Below, piece by piece: positions 1 to 8,949 of a DNA stretch of 50,813 bases. The first letter of the stretch is position 1; the number at the start of each line of letters is the position of its first letter. This DNA is from Psychromonas aquimarina ATCC BAA-1526. GTDB lineage: Bacteria; Pseudomonadota; Gammaproteobacteria; Enterobacterales; Psychromonadaceae. The translations under genes and the position numbers were made by a program. The notes under the pieces are model-generated. The model did no database searches. It was not told the DNA's origin and saw only the letters and a program-made list of their open reading frames with translations. The stretch covers positions 1-50,813 of the forward strand of contig NZ_AUAM01000034.1 in the NCBI RefSeq assembly GCF_000428725.1, written 5' to 3'.

Positions 1-1373
1 ACCTGAATAGCACGCTGCTTCATTAATGCAGACATACGTAAACCGTTACGTGCGTATTCCATAAACATCAGGAATGTTGCGCCGTAAGGAACAAAACCTT
101 TATGCAGTGCCATACCATTAATGATTGCTGACATAGCAAACTCACGTACACCGTAATGCAGGTAGTTACCAGATGCATCATCAGCTGTAATGGCTTTAGT
201 ACCAGACCACATAGTTAAGTTAGACGGAGCTAAATCCGCAGAGCCGCCAAGTAGTTCCGGCAGCATAGGTGCAAATGCTTCGATACAGTTTTGTGATGCT
301 TTACGTGTTGCGATATTTGCTGAATCAGCTTGTAAATCAGCAATGTACTGAGTTGATTTTTCAGCCCAGTCGCTTGGCATTTCACTGTTAATACGGCGCT
401 TGTATTCAGATGCTAACTCAGGGAAAGCAGATGCATAAGCGGCAAATTTCTCATCCCAAGATGTTTCAGCAGCCTGACCGCCTTTTTTATTATCCCAGTC
501 AGCGTAAATATCAGCAGGAATTTCAAAATCACCGTAGTTCCAGCCTAATGCTTTACGTGTTGCAAGAATTTCATCTGCGCCTAATGGAGCACCGTGACAG
601 TCATGCGTGCCCTGCTTATTAGGTGAACCAAAGCCGATAGTTGTTTTACAACAGATAATCGTTGGTTTAGTTGTTTCAGCTTTAGCTGCGGTAATTGCAG
701 CTTTAATTTCTTCGCTGTTATGGCCGTCAACAGCAATAACATGCCAGCCGTATGCTTTGAAACGTGCCGGAGTATCATCAGTGAACCAGCCTTCAACTTC
801 ACCGTCGATAGAGATGCCGTTGTCATCCCAGAATGCAATCAGTTTACCAAGACCTAGAGTACCCGCTAAAGAACAAGCTTCGTGCGAAATACCTTCCATC
901 AGACAGCCGTCGCCTAAGAAAGTATAAGTATGGTGATCAACAATATCGTGACCTTCACGGTTGAACTGCGCAGCTAAAGATTTTTCAGCAATCGCCATAC
1001 CAACAGCGTTAGTAACACCTTGCCCTAGAGGACCGGTTGTTGTTTCTACACCTGGTGTGTAGTCATATTCCGGGTGACCCGGTGTTTTAGAATGCAGCTG
1101 ACGGAAAGATTTAAGATCGTCAATTGACAGCTCGTAACCCGATAAATGTAATAGAGAATAGATCAGCATTGAACCGTGTCCGTTAGACAGAACAAAGCGG
1201 TCGCGATCTGCCCACTGCGGGTTAGTAGGGTTATGCTTTAAGAAATCACGCCATAGGACTTCAGCGATATCAGCCATGCCCATTGGTGCGCCTGGGTGAC
1301 CTGAATTGGCTTTTTGAACGGCATCCATACTTAAGGCTCGAATTGCGTTAGCTAGCTCTTGACGAGAAGGCAT
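1..1373 (-). CDS. tkt: Transketolase, 5' part (gene runs off the left edge)
   Basis: Thiamine-diphosphate enzyme of the non-oxidative pentose phosphate pathway, moving two-carbon ketol units between sugar phosphates in the cytoplasm. About 457 of an expected ~660 residues are in the window, without an internal stop. The N-terminus reads [20 protein letters not shown]. Family hallmarks follow in order: [46 protein letters not shown], the cofactor-binding [23 protein letters not shown], and late in the fragment [12 protein letters not shown], which carries the conserved cofactor-activating glutamate. The start is the ATG at 1371-1373, preceded by a good AGGAGA ribosome site and a sigma-70-like promoter. 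The C-terminal domain lies outside the window. tktA and tktB paralogs cannot be told apart here. Confidence 0.96.
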   Translation of the reverse strand, partial: MPSRQELANAIRALSMDAVQKANSGHPGAPMGMADIAEVLWRDFLKHNPTNPQWADRDRFVLSNGHGSMLIYSLLHLSGYELSIDDLKSFRQLHSKTPGHPEYDYTPGVETTTGPLGQGVTNAVGMAIAEKSLAAQFNREGHDIVDHHTYTFLGDGCLMEGISHEACSLAGTLGLGKLIAFWDDNGISIDGEVEGWFTDDTPARFKAYGWHVIAVDGHNSEEIKAAITAAKAETTKPTIICCKTTIGFGSPNKQGTHDCHGAPLGADEILATRKALGWNYGDFEIPADIYADWDNKKGGQAAETSWDEKFAAYASAFPELASEYKRRINSEMPSDWAEKSTQYIADLQADSANIATRKASQNCIEAFAPMLPELLGGSADLAPSNLTMWSGTKAITADDASGNYLHYGVREFAMSAIINGMALHKGFVPYGATFLMFMEYARNGLRMSALMKQRAIQ

Positions 1374-1429
1374 CTGTATCTCCTGATTTGGTTTAGTTAC
1401 GTATTAACAGCGGGTATTAAGTGCGCGAG

Positions 1430-1459
1430 ATTATCCCAAATGAACAGGGGCAGATGCAA
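1430..1459 (-). promoter_or_regulatory. Sigma-70-like promoter of transketolase
   Basis: On the minus strand, TTGCAT (1454-1459) and GATAAT (1430-1435) are separated by 18 bp and lie about 57 bp upstream of the transketolase start. Both hexamers are close to consensus and are followed by a GC-rich stretch (CTCGCGC). Inferred from sequence only. Confidence 0.55.
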
Positions 1460-1589
1460 TGAAAAAATTGCAAATACATCACATATTTTTACAAATATAA
1501 GCTCATTTTCCAGCTAACAGCTAAACTAGCTCTTTGTTCAGCAGATAGTGTCCTATCTTTAGCGTAAGACTCCTTAAAAATAAAAAATC

Positions 1590-2846
1590 ATGAGCCATCC
1601 GCAATACACAGTCACTAAATTATTACCCTTGGTGTTATTAAGCACCTGTTTCAGTATGGCCAGTGTTTACGGCTTCCGCTTAATTGTACTTAACCCTGTT
1701 TATCCGGATATGCACAGTTTAAGCAGCGAACTGCTGCCTCCGCTGTCAGGTGCCGTGTTATTAATCATTCTTTTTTACCTGTTTGCTAAGCATCTAAAAT
1801 CCGGCCTGCCGCATGTTGTTTTAGAGTTTCATATCGGCCTGGGGAGACTGCCTTTTTTAAATCTTCTTTTCCAATTTCTAAGTGCCAGTGTCGCTTTAGT
1901 GACCGGCTTTGCTATCGGAGCAATTGGTCCGGCAGTGCATATCGGTGCAGCTAGTTCAAATCTGGTCGGACAGTTTTTCATGGTTCGTTCCCACACACTG
2001 CGGGTATTAACAGCCTGCGGTGCGGCTGTCGGCATCACAGTTATGCTTGATACACCATTTATGGCGATATTATTTACCTATGAAACAATCATTCGTCAGT
2101 TTAGATGGCGGACTTTACTGCTGGTCACAGCGGCCACACTGTTTGCACAGTGGTCTGCACACCAGCTGGGCATTTACGCCTTTATTATTACAGTAGTGCC
2201 TTTTTCTCTTTCTTTATTACTGCTGGCAAAAATGCTGCTGTTTGGTGCGCTCTGCGGCCTGCTTTCCTCTTCATTTTTAAACTGCATCGATCTCTTAACC
2301 CGGAAAATCCGCGGCAGCTACTGGCAGAAACTACTGCTGGCCGGACTCATAACCGCAATATTCTCCTGGTTCTCCCCGGAAACTATCGGACTGGGCTATG
2401 GATTATTAAAAGATCTGTTTTATGAACCGCAGACACTCACACTTATCACACTCTGGCTGATTATTCGTTTTATCAGCTCAGCTGCAGTCATCGCCTTAGC
2501 GGTACCAGGGGGGGCGCTGGGGCCAAGCCTTATTTTAGGGGCTTTATGCGGTGCTCTGTTCTGCAAATTATTTGCAGTAAACGATAGTCAGCTTTTTATT
2601 ATTGTCGGTATGGGGGCACTGTTAGGCGCTGTATTGCATGTACCGCTGGCGGGTATTTTATTTGTTTTGGAAAGCACTAATGACTTAAACCTGTTACTGC
2701 CTTGCTTAGCAGCCGGTTACAGCGCTTATTTTATCCACCAGCATTTTAGTAAACAGAACAGTTTAATCGAGTTATTATTAGTCCGGCAGAATGTTATTCT
2801 GCGCAGCGGTTCCTTAAAGAAAAAGCGGCTAACGTCGCCCCTTTAA
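1590..2846 (+). CDS. ClC-family chloride channel/transporter lacking the gating glutamate
   Basis: A 418-residue very hydrophobic membrane protein of the ClC family. The two-fold family signature is visible: KSGLP (70-74, matching GSGIP with its central serine), GAIGPAVHIGA (110-120, matching GREGPxVxxG) and a second-half VPGGALGP loop (matching GGIFAP). In proton-coupled ClC exchangers the middle residue of GREGP is the gating glutamate. Here it is Ile112. In the segment LFTYETIIRQFRW the position of the internal proton glutamate is Thr166. Both changes suggest an uncoupled channel instead of a Cl-/H+ antiporter, which is inference. The gene is convergent with the next one, with only a few bases between the stops. 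The start is weakly supported by a poor ribosome site. Confidence 0.85.
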   Translation: MSHPQYTVTKLLPLVLLSTCFSMASVYGFRLIVLNPVYPDMHSLSSELLPPLSGAVLLIILFYLFAKHLKSGLPHVVLEFHIGLGRLPFLNLLFQFLSASVALVTGFAIGAIGPAVHIGAASSNLVGQFFMVRSHTLRVLTACGAAVGITVMLDTPFMAILFTYETIIRQFRWRTLLLVTAATLFAQWSAHQLGIYAFIITVVPFSLSLLLLAKMLLFGALCGLLSSSFLNCIDLLTRKIRGSYWQKLLLAGLITAIFSWFSPETIGLGYGLLKDLFYEPQTLTLITLWLIIRFISSAAVIALAVPGGALGPSLILGALCGALFCKLFAVNDSQLFIIVGMGALLGAVLHVPLAGILFVLESTNDLNLLLPCLAAGYSAYFIHQHFSKQNSLIELLLVRQNVILRSGSLKKKRLTSPL

Positions 2847-2855
2847 AAGCAGCGG

Positions 2856-3206
2856 TTAACTCTGCTGCTCTGCATAACCTGTTTCTTTATTCGGTCCGAA
2901 CACAAAAACAATGCCTTTATCCAGCAGAATCTGCGAGGTTTTATCAAAAAAACTGACCGCTTCTTCACTTGGCATATGTTTTAAAATCAACTCAATGGCA
3001 ATATCAAAACCCTCTGCATCCGGCAGCGCTTTAATTAACTCTCCTGATTCAATAAAAAACAGATAAGTGTTTATCTTCTCCTGCAGAGTATAAAGATGTA
3101 CATTTTGATCATCCCAGGCCAGCGCATCAATAATACTTAAAAATACACGGCGCGCTTGTTTTTCCAAACCGATAGCATCAATACTATCTGTATCAATTAC
3201 ACTCAT
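2856..3206 (-). CDS. Small DUF6572-like protein of unknown function
   Basis: A soluble, acidic 116-residue protein. Its opening, with the motif D(S)IDAIGLEK, then ALAWDDQNVHLYTLQEKINTY and FIESGEL, resembles the family I know as DUF6572, which has no assigned biochemical role. There is no signal peptide or membrane segment. It lies 62 bp upstream-to-downstream of glpE on the same strand (glpE is the upstream gene), so the two may be cotranscribed. Family assignment is from memory of the motif pattern and is moderate. The reading frame itself is well supported by length and by lying tightly between neighbours. Confidence 0.7.
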   Translation of the reverse strand: MSVIDTDSIDAIGLEKQARRVFLSIIDALAWDDQNVHLYTLQEKINTYLFFIESGELIKALPDAEGFDIAIELILKHMPSEEAVSFFDKTSQILLDKGIVFVFGPNKETGYAEQQS

Positions 3207-3268
3207 TTTTTCCCTTATAATATATTGAAAGCAAATAAACCGGCAGAGCTTTGGCTGCGCCCTGATAA

Positions 3269-3580
3269 TTATTCATGCGGATGTACAATTCGCCAGTCAG
3301 TGAAACCGCCCTCAATACTGTAGACATCTAAATATCCCTGATCACAAAGATACTGCGCAACACCTTTACTGCTGTTGCCATGATAACAGATTACAAATAT
3401 AGGGGTATTTACATCTACTTCCTTCATAAACTTAGCCACACTGGCATTAGTCAGATGAAAAGATCCTTCAACATGATCTGCCTTGAATGATTTATCATCA
3501 CGAATATCAACTATCTTCACATCTTCATTTAAAGAGCGCTGCTTTGCATCATGTGCATTAATTAAATGGAACGTCGGCAT
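3269..3580 (-). CDS. glpE: Thiosulfate sulfurtransferase GlpE (single-domain rhodanese)
   Basis: A 103-residue single rhodanese domain that transfers sulfane sulfur from thiosulfate to cyanide or thiol acceptors such as thioredoxin in the cytoplasm. The active-site loop CYHGNSS starts at Cys65, the same position as in E. coli GlpE, and the other family marks are VDIRDD (24-29) and the closing YSIEGGFTDW. Length matches the family. The ATG is preceded by an AAGGAA-type ribosome site. The small DUF6572-like gene follows on the same strand. In E. coli glpE sits with glpG and glpR. Neither is present here. Confidence 0.92.
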   Translation of the reverse strand: MPTFHLINAHDAKQRSLNEDVKIVDIRDDKSFKADHVEGSFHLTNASVAKFMKEVDVNTPIFVICYHGNSSKGVAQYLCDQGYLDVYSIEGGFTDWRIVHPHE

Positions 3581-3698
3581 AATATTTCCTTATTAGATAT
3601 CGCCTTTCCCCCCTCAATTTAGCAAACACATTTGAATTTATGCAACATTTCATTTACGTATTGATAAATATTTAACCGCCGGATGCTGAAATAAAAAG

Positions 3699-3729
3699 TT
3701 AGCACCGAAGCGGACTCTAGGCGTATAAT
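3699..3729 (+). promoter_or_regulatory. Likely hldD promoter
   Basis: A perfect TATAAT at 3724-3729 is followed by a GC-rich CGCGCG discriminator, 69 bp upstream of the hldD start. The best -35 match is TTAGCA at 3699-3704 with a long 19-bp spacer, so the -35 call is weak. Confidence 0.4.
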
Positions 3730-3798
3730 CGCGCGTAGCAGCTGATTAATATTCAGCAATACTCATTTTAATATCGTATCTATTTTAGAGGTGAATGC

Positions 3799-4734
3799 AT
3801 GTTTATAGTTACAGGCGGCGCAGGTTTTATCGGAAGTAATATCGTCAAATCACTTAATGAGCGCGGCATTACAGATATTCTGGTTGTTGATGATCTTACT
3901 GACGGCACCAAATTTGTAAACTTAGTTGATCTGCAGATTACTGATTACATGGACAAAGATGACTTTATTACGCAGATCGTATCCGGCCAGGATTTTGGTC
4001 AGATAGAAGCTGTTTTCCACGAAGGTGCCTGCTCTGCAACCACTGAGTGGGACGGTAAATTCATGATGGAAAATAATTATGAATATTCAAAAGACCTGCT
4101 TCATTACTGTATCGAGCGTAATATTCCGTTTCTATACGCCTCTTCTGCAGCCACTTACGGCGGCAATGATACTTTTAAAGAAGAGCTTAAATATGAAAAA
4201 CCGTTAAATGTCTACGGCTACTCCAAATTTCAGTTTGACCAGTACGTACGTGGTATCTGGAAGGATGCTGAAGAGCATGGCGAAAAACTGCCGCAGATTG
4301 TCGGCTTCCGTTACTTCAATGTTTACGGGCCGCGCGAGCAGCACAAAGGAAGCATGGCAAGTGTTGCTTTCCACCTGAATAATCAGCTTAATGCCGGTGA
4401 AAATGCCAAGTTATTTGAAGGTGAACACAAACGTGATTTTGTTTATGTGGGTGATGTCTGTAAAGTAAACCTATGGTTCTTCGATAATAATGTTTCAGGA
4501 ATTTTTAACCTGGGTACCGGTCAGGCAGAATCATTTCTTGAAGTGGGCAAAGCAGTTGTTGCATACCATCAGAAAGGTGAAATTCAGCGCATCCCCTTCC
4601 CGGACCATTTAAAAGGCCGCTACCAGAGCTTCACTGAAGCCGATTTAACTAACCTGCGCGCAGCCGGATATGATGCTGAGTTCAAAACAGTTGCACAGGG
4701 CACGGTAGAATATATGGCAATTATTAACAAATAA
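3799..4734 (+). CDS. hldD: ADP-L-glycero-D-manno-heptose 6-epimerase
   Basis: Converts ADP-D-glycero-D-manno-heptose to the L-glycero form, the last step in making the heptose donor for LPS inner core. The 311-residue protein is an extended short-chain dehydrogenase: NADP-binding GGAGFIG at 6-12, and the catalytic Tyr139-x-x-x-Lys143 in NVYGYSK. Further hallmarks are [13 protein letters not shown] and [15 protein letters not shown]. Length matches E. coli HldD (310). An AGAGGTG ribosome site precedes the ATG. It opens the LPS locus but is closed off by its own terminator, so the downstream genes probably depend on a separate promoter or on read-through. Confidence 0.97.
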   Translation: MFIVTGGAGFIGSNIVKSLNERGITDILVVDDLTDGTKFVNLVDLQITDYMDKDDFITQIVSGQDFGQIEAVFHEGACSATTEWDGKFMMENNYEYSKDLLHYCIERNIPFLYASSAATYGGNDTFKEELKYEKPLNVYGYSKFQFDQYVRGIWKDAEEHGEKLPQIVGFRYFNVYGPREQHKGSMASVAFHLNNQLNAGENAKLFEGEHKRDFVYVGDVCKVNLWFFDNNVSGIFNLGTGQAESFLEVGKAVVAYHQKGEIQRIPFPDHLKGRYQSFTEADLTNLRAAGYDAEFKTVAQGTVEYMAIINK

Positions 4735-4754
4735 AGCCGTTACCTTAACCGTTG

Positions 4755-4785
4755 AAAAAGCAGTAATGAGTTATTACTGCTTTTT
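4755..4785 (+). terminator. Rho-independent terminator after hldD
   Basis: A 13-bp perfect stem (4755-4767 with 4773-4785) around a GAGTT loop. The right arm ends in six Ts and is followed by ATTTT. Confidence 0.85.
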
Positions 4786-4813
4786 TATTTTAATTTCTAA
4801 ATGAGATAGTTAG

Positions 4814-6580
4814 ATGAATATATTGATGGCGCTTTCGCAGCTTGAAGTAACAGGTGCGGAGGTTTATGCAACAACCGTTGGCAACCAGCTAAGCCGGAGA
4901 GGACATCAAATTTTTTATGTCTCAGATACATTAACTAAAAAGCATAACGGCCCTTTTTTTAAACTGCGCTTTAATAAACGCAGTGTGCCGAGACGCTTCT
5001 GGCATGTTTTTTACTTAATCTATCTTATTAAAAAACACAATATTCAACTGGTACATGCACACTCCCGCGCCTCAAGCTGGAGCTGCCACCTTGCCTGTAA
5101 ACTAACCGGCACTCCTATGGTCACGACGGTACACGGGCGCCAGCCTGTACATTCATCAAGTAAAAAATTCCATGCCATGGGCGACAAAGTTATTTGTGTC
5201 TGCGAATCGATTCAGCAGCAGATAGTAACTGAACTTGGTGTCGATATGCAGAAAACGGTGGTCAGCCGTAACGGTATTGAATGTAACGATTTTAAGGTAC
5301 AGGCAGCACCAGATAATAAGAAAAAGATAATCTCTATTATCGGACGGTTAAGCGGTCCTAAAGGTGATGTTTGTTATCAGCTGCTTAATCAGTGTATCGA
5401 TTTAGATAAATACCAGGTACGCATTATCAGCGGTACACAAGTGGATAAACGTTTTGAACCGTTTAAAAAGCAAGTAGAATTCAGCGGCTACAGTAATGAT
5501 GTGCAGACTATTATCGCGCAGTCCGATTTAGTTATTGGTGCCGGCCGTGTTGCTATGGAATCCCTGCTTTGCGGGCGCCCTACTTTTGCCATCGGCGAAG
5601 CAAGCTCTATTGGTGATGTCACCCAGGATAATATCCAGCAGGCGATGGCCACTAATTTCGGCGATATAGGTAAAAAAGGACTCAATGTAGACTTCTCTCT
5701 ATTAAAACCGCAGATAGAAAAAGCACTGCAGCAGACAAGCTGCGCACCTGCAGTGACTGAAGTAATTAAACAAAATTATGATTTAGAGAAAATTGTCGAT
5801 CAGCTTGAAGTGATTTATCAGGACACCTACGTTGAAAAGCGTTCTCAGGAAATCCCAATTATTATGTATCACCGTTTTATTAAAGACGAATCTGAAAAAG
5901 GGGTACACGGGACTTATCTTGATATCAAGATGCTGGAAAAACATTTCAAATTATTAAAGCGTTTAAATATCGAAACCTTAACCTTTGCAGATTTAAAAGA
6001 AGCAGGCACTGTGTCTAGGCTACAGCCGGGGAAACGTTATGTTATTATCACCGTTGATGACGGTTATAAAGATAACTATGAATTACTGTTACCTCTACTG
6101 AAAAAGTATAACTTTAAAGCCGTAGTGTACGCAGTTACCGGTGAATCATTTAACCGCTGGGATGTTGAACAAACAGAGAATCCGGAAAAGTCTGTAGAAT
6201 TAATGTCAGCAAAGCAGTTAAAAGTATTAAGCGAGTCCGGCTATGTTGAAATCGGCGGGCATACTTTAACTCATCCCAAGCTGGATACTTTATCCTATGA
6301 ACAGCAGTTCAAAGAGATCAGTGAAAACAAAAAACAACTGGAAGCCATTACCGGTAAACCGTTAATCTCCTTTGCTTATCCCTTTGGCATTCACAATCAA
6401 GATTCAAAAGATATCGCAAAAGAATTAGGTTATGATTTTGCACTGGCAACTAACAGCGGTCCGCTGGCCATGCATCAGGATTTATACCAGATCAGGCGTA
6501 TAGCGATTTTCCCGCGCACCGATGTTTTCGGATTATGGCGCAAGATTCGCGGTAATTATGTATTTAGAAAAGCCAAGTAA
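4814..6580 (+). CDS. Fusion of a GT4-like glycosyltransferase and a polysaccharide deacetylase
   Basis: A 588-residue two-domain protein. Residues 1 to about 340 look like a GT-B glycosyltransferase: glycine-rich LEVTGAE near the N-terminus, HAHSRASSW (81-89), VTTVHGRQ, the second-domain opener IISIIGRLSGPKGD, and GAGRVAMESLLCGRP (242-256) at the donor-site position. Residues from about 346 are a NodB-type carbohydrate esterase 4 domain: MYHRF (351-355), metal-binding TVDDGY (413-418), GGHTLTHP (481-488, the HxxxH metal pair) and YPFG (522-525). There is no signal peptide, so it should act in the cytoplasm on a nucleotide-activated or lipid-linked intermediate, plausibly transferring and de-N-acetylating an amino sugar of the LPS core. 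The domains are seen. The substrate is unknown. Confidence 0.88.
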   Translation: MNILMALSQLEVTGAEVYATTVGNQLSRRGHQIFYVSDTLTKKHNGPFFKLRFNKRSVPRRFWHVFYLIYLIKKHNIQLVHAHSRASSWSCHLACKLTGTPMVTTVHGRQPVHSSSKKFHAMGDKVICVCESIQQQIVTELGVDMQKTVVSRNGIECNDFKVQAAPDNKKKIISIIGRLSGPKGDVCYQLLNQCIDLDKYQVRIISGTQVDKRFEPFKKQVEFSGYSNDVQTIIAQSDLVIGAGRVAMESLLCGRPTFAIGEASSIGDVTQDNIQQAMATNFGDIGKKGLNVDFSLLKPQIEKALQQTSCAPAVTEVIKQNYDLEKIVDQLEVIYQDTYVEKRSQEIPIIMYHRFIKDESEKGVHGTYLDIKMLEKHFKLLKRLNIETLTFADLKEAGTVSRLQPGKRYVIITVDDGYKDNYELLLPLLKKYNFKAVVYAVTGESFNRWDVEQTENPEKSVELMSAKQLKVLSESGYVEIGGHTLTHPKLDTLSYEQQFKEISENKKQLEAITGKPLISFAYPFGIHNQDSKDIAKELGYDFALATNSGPLAMHQDLYQIRRIAIFPRTDVFGLWRKIRGNYVFRKAK

Positions 6581-6786
6581 TATAAATAAAATGAGTGTTT
6601 CAGCAAAAGACAAAAGCAGGTTAAGTGATTTATTCTCTTTAAGCGAAGTATTATTACAAGCTAATTTTATCAGTGCTTTTTATACATTTATGCAGGCTCG
6701 ATTGATGGCTTTAGCTATTAGTTATCAGAAACAGAAGCCAGCACTATGACTCCTATTTTCCCATCTCTGCAGCAGGATACTAAATA

Positions 6787-7836
6787 ATGAAGATATTCAT
6801 TGTCAGCCCGTCATGGGTCGGTGATATGGTAATGACCCAGTCATTATACATCACTCTAAAAGAACAATACCCAGAGTGCACCATTGATGCATTAGCTCCC
6901 AAATGGTGTCTGCCTATCTTAGAAAAAATGCCACAGATAAACAAAGCCATTGAGATGCCTTTAGGACATGGAGACCTTGATTTTAAGCTTCGCTACCAGT
7001 TAGGAAAATCATTACGAAATGAAAATTATGATATAGCCTACATTTTGCCTAATTCAGCTAAATCAGCGCTTATCCCATTCTTTGCTAAAATCCCCAAACG
7101 AATCGGCTGGAAAGGTGAAATGCGTTATGGTTTATTAAACGACTTACGCAATAATAAAAAATCATTTCAATATATGGTTGAGCGTTATGTATCCCTTGCT
7201 TACCCTAAACATGAAATGACAGGCTCAGGCTGTTTGGGAGAGATACATTCTTTACCAAAGCCAAAGCTGGAAATTAATGAGCAGATCAAAAACACCATTT
7301 TAGAGAAGTTTAACCTGTCACTAAATTCGCCAATAATCGGCCTTTGTCCCGGCGCCGAATTTGGCCCGGCAAAACGCTGGCCCGAGGAGCACTACGGCAC
7401 TATTGCTCAGGAGCTCATCAGTTTAGGATATCAAGTATGGTTATTCGGCTCAGCAAAAGACAGAGTGACAACCGACAAAATAGCATCTCTGGTTGATGAA
7501 GCGGCTCAAGACAGGATTATTAATCTCGCTGGTGATACCAGTTTAAATGAAGCTGTTGACTTACTGTCCTGCTGCCATACGGTTGTCAGTAATGACTCTG
7601 GATTAATGCATGTTGCGGCAGCTGTCGGCTGTAATATTGTAGGTATTTACGGCTCAAGCTCACCTCAATATACACCGCCGTTATCTAAGCATGTTGAAAT
7701 AGTGCACACCGATATTGAATGCCGCCCCTGCTTTAAAAAAGAATGTCCATATCAGCACCTAAAATGCCTTAAAGATCTAAAGCCAGATACGGTAATGCAG
7801 CGTATTCAAAACTTTATCAAAAAAGAGAAAACATAG
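6787..7836 (+). CDS. waaF: ADP-heptose:LPS heptosyltransferase II
   Basis: Adds the second L-glycero-D-manno-heptose to HepI of the LPS inner core at the cytoplasmic face of the inner membrane. The 349-residue GT9 protein begins MKIFIVSPSWVGDMVMTQSL, with the conserved Asp13, and has CPGAEFGPAKRWP, INLAGDTSLNEAVDLL and the ADP-heptose-site motif SNDSGLMHVAAA followed by GIYGSSSPQYTPP, all close to E. coli WaaF. The C-terminal half has a Cys pattern (CRPCFKKECPY and CL) typical of the subfamily. The ATG follows a gap of about 200 bp with no convincing gene. Confidence 0.95.
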   Translation: MKIFIVSPSWVGDMVMTQSLYITLKEQYPECTIDALAPKWCLPILEKMPQINKAIEMPLGHGDLDFKLRYQLGKSLRNENYDIAYILPNSAKSALIPFFAKIPKRIGWKGEMRYGLLNDLRNNKKSFQYMVERYVSLAYPKHEMTGSGCLGEIHSLPKPKLEINEQIKNTILEKFNLSLNSPIIGLCPGAEFGPAKRWPEEHYGTIAQELISLGYQVWLFGSAKDRVTTDKIASLVDEAAQDRIINLAGDTSLNEAVDLLSCCHTVVSNDSGLMHVAAAVGCNIVGIYGSSSPQYTPPLSKHVEIVHTDIECRPCFKKECPYQHLKCLKDLKPDTVMQRIQNFIKKEKT

Positions 7837-8120
7837 TGACTAAATATCATATGAAGCATCTATTCATACCGAACAGATGCTCTTATGTTAGTCTTTCCGG
7901 AAGCCAAATTTAGTGTAAGCTGAATTTTCCTGCCTTACTTGATCAAATAAAGCCTTGAAGATCTTTAACTGCATCGTTAAAGTTAAATTTACTTGCCATG
8001 TGTCATTCCTGTTTTGCTATATTTTACTGAAATGACACAGATTTTTGAAAATCTACCTTATAAAAAACGTTCAGTGTCGTTTGCCGGACGCTTACATATC
8101 GACAGCTTTTAGATTGGAGT
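7837..8120. other. Gap between waaF and the GT2 pair, with transposase remnant
   Basis: No intact gene. On the minus strand there is a short reading frame that looks like the start of an IS256-type transposase (listed separately), followed in another frame by about 29 open codons that I cannot identify. It is a likely scar of insertion and deletion. Confidence 0.5.
7943..8090 (-). pseudogene. Possible 5' remnant of an IS256-family transposase
   Basis: A minus-strand ATG at 7997-7999 opens MASKFNFNDAVKDLQGFI and then hits TGA at 7943-7945. The pattern (F-N-F, then A-V-K-D-L-Q-x-G) resembles the first residues of IS256/mutator-type transposases, which normally continue GKDGxLxPLIKQ. Here everything after the first 18 codons is missing. 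Upstream, a 9-bp inverted repeat (7999-8007 with 8031-8039) spans the ribosome-site region. Family match is from memory of the motif, so confidence is low. Confidence 0.35.
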
Positions 8121-8945
8121 TTATTTTAGGTATTTATCAATACCGTTTAGTGTGTAAAATTGCTTATTCTTAAGTGATTCAGCAGTAATTTCCTTGTTTT
8201 TCTCAGAACCTTGACGGTTGACTTTATGATTAAGATGATAGGTTGGGGTTATGAATTTTACACTTTTCTCTGATTTCCCCATTGCTCTTAATCGGATTGC
8301 TAAATCATCATCCTCGGCTCCCGGACCGACCAGGTTTTCATCATAACCGTTTACATCCAACATATCCTGCATTGACAGAGAGAAATTACAGCCGACGATG
8401 CTGACATGCCGGTGCTTGGCTCTTTTATGGAGAAGATAACTTCGCAGCCCCAATTCGTAACATTTTACTTTGTCGAGGTGTAAAGGAATGATAGCTAAAA
8501 GATAAAGGAAACGGTTTTCAATATAATTTAAGATATCCGGATTCTGTCTAGTCCACTTTGAGAAAAATGGCCCTAGATAAACGCGTCTGCCGGTTAGGAT
8601 CTTACCTGGCTCTTGCTGTGCTAGATGTGTCTCAACATGACGGCTATGGGGAATGCAGTCACCATCAAGGAAAATAAGGTATTCAGACTCTGCTTTGGCG
8701 ACAGCTTTATTAACAGCGGACATTTTTCGCCAGCCGTTATCTTCCTGTGTAGTGTGTTTTATCTTTAAAGATGGGAATGGTGTAACTCTCAGATATTCGG
8801 CAACTTCGCTACTCTCACCATCTTCAGCAATAATAACCTCAAAGTTTTTTTCTGTTTGTACATTCAAACGTGAGAGAATAGCATTTAAAGCGACAGTATC
8901 TTTGTATATTGAAATTATGATTGATGCTTTGCAAAAGGGGATCAT
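8121..8945 (-). CDS. Family 2 glycosyltransferase (LPS core/O-chain)
   Basis: A 274-residue cytoplasmic GT-A enzyme. Nucleotide-sugar binding is shown by KASIIISIYKD near the N-terminus, AEDGES (40-45) and the metal-binding DGDC (94-97). The C-terminal part has VGCNFSLSMQDMLDVNGYDE and then GAEDDDLAIRLR (209-220), the layout of the Glyco_transf_7C-type galactosyltransferase domain. It is a paralog of the gene just upstream, from which it is separated by 4 bp: both share LIFxDGDCIP, TGRR/NGRR and the NGYDE/NGFDE-GxED block. An AAAGGA ribosome site precedes the ATG. The donor sugar and acceptor cannot be read from sequence. Confidence 0.9.
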   Translation of the reverse strand: MIPFCKASIIISIYKDTVALNAILSRLNVQTEKNFEVIIAEDGESSEVAEYLRVTPFPSLKIKHTTQEDNGWRKMSAVNKAVAKAESEYLIFLDGDCIPHSRHVETHLAQQEPGKILTGRRVYLGPFFSKWTRQNPDILNYIENRFLYLLAIIPLHLDKVKCYELGLRSYLLHKRAKHRHVSIVGCNFSLSMQDMLDVNGYDENLVGPGAEDDDLAIRLRAMGKSEKSVKFITPTYHLNHKVNRQGSEKNKEITAESLKNKQFYTLNGIDKYLK

Positions 8946-8949
8946 TTAT

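Noticed and set aside
410-927. Open frames on the plus and minus strands within the transketolase region
   Set aside because: They overlap a fully conserved transketolase reading frame and have no family-like sequence.
6591-6749. A 53-codon open frame between the fusion gene and waaF
   Set aside because: It has no ribosome site, no recognisable motif and unremarkable composition. I treat the gap as non-coding.
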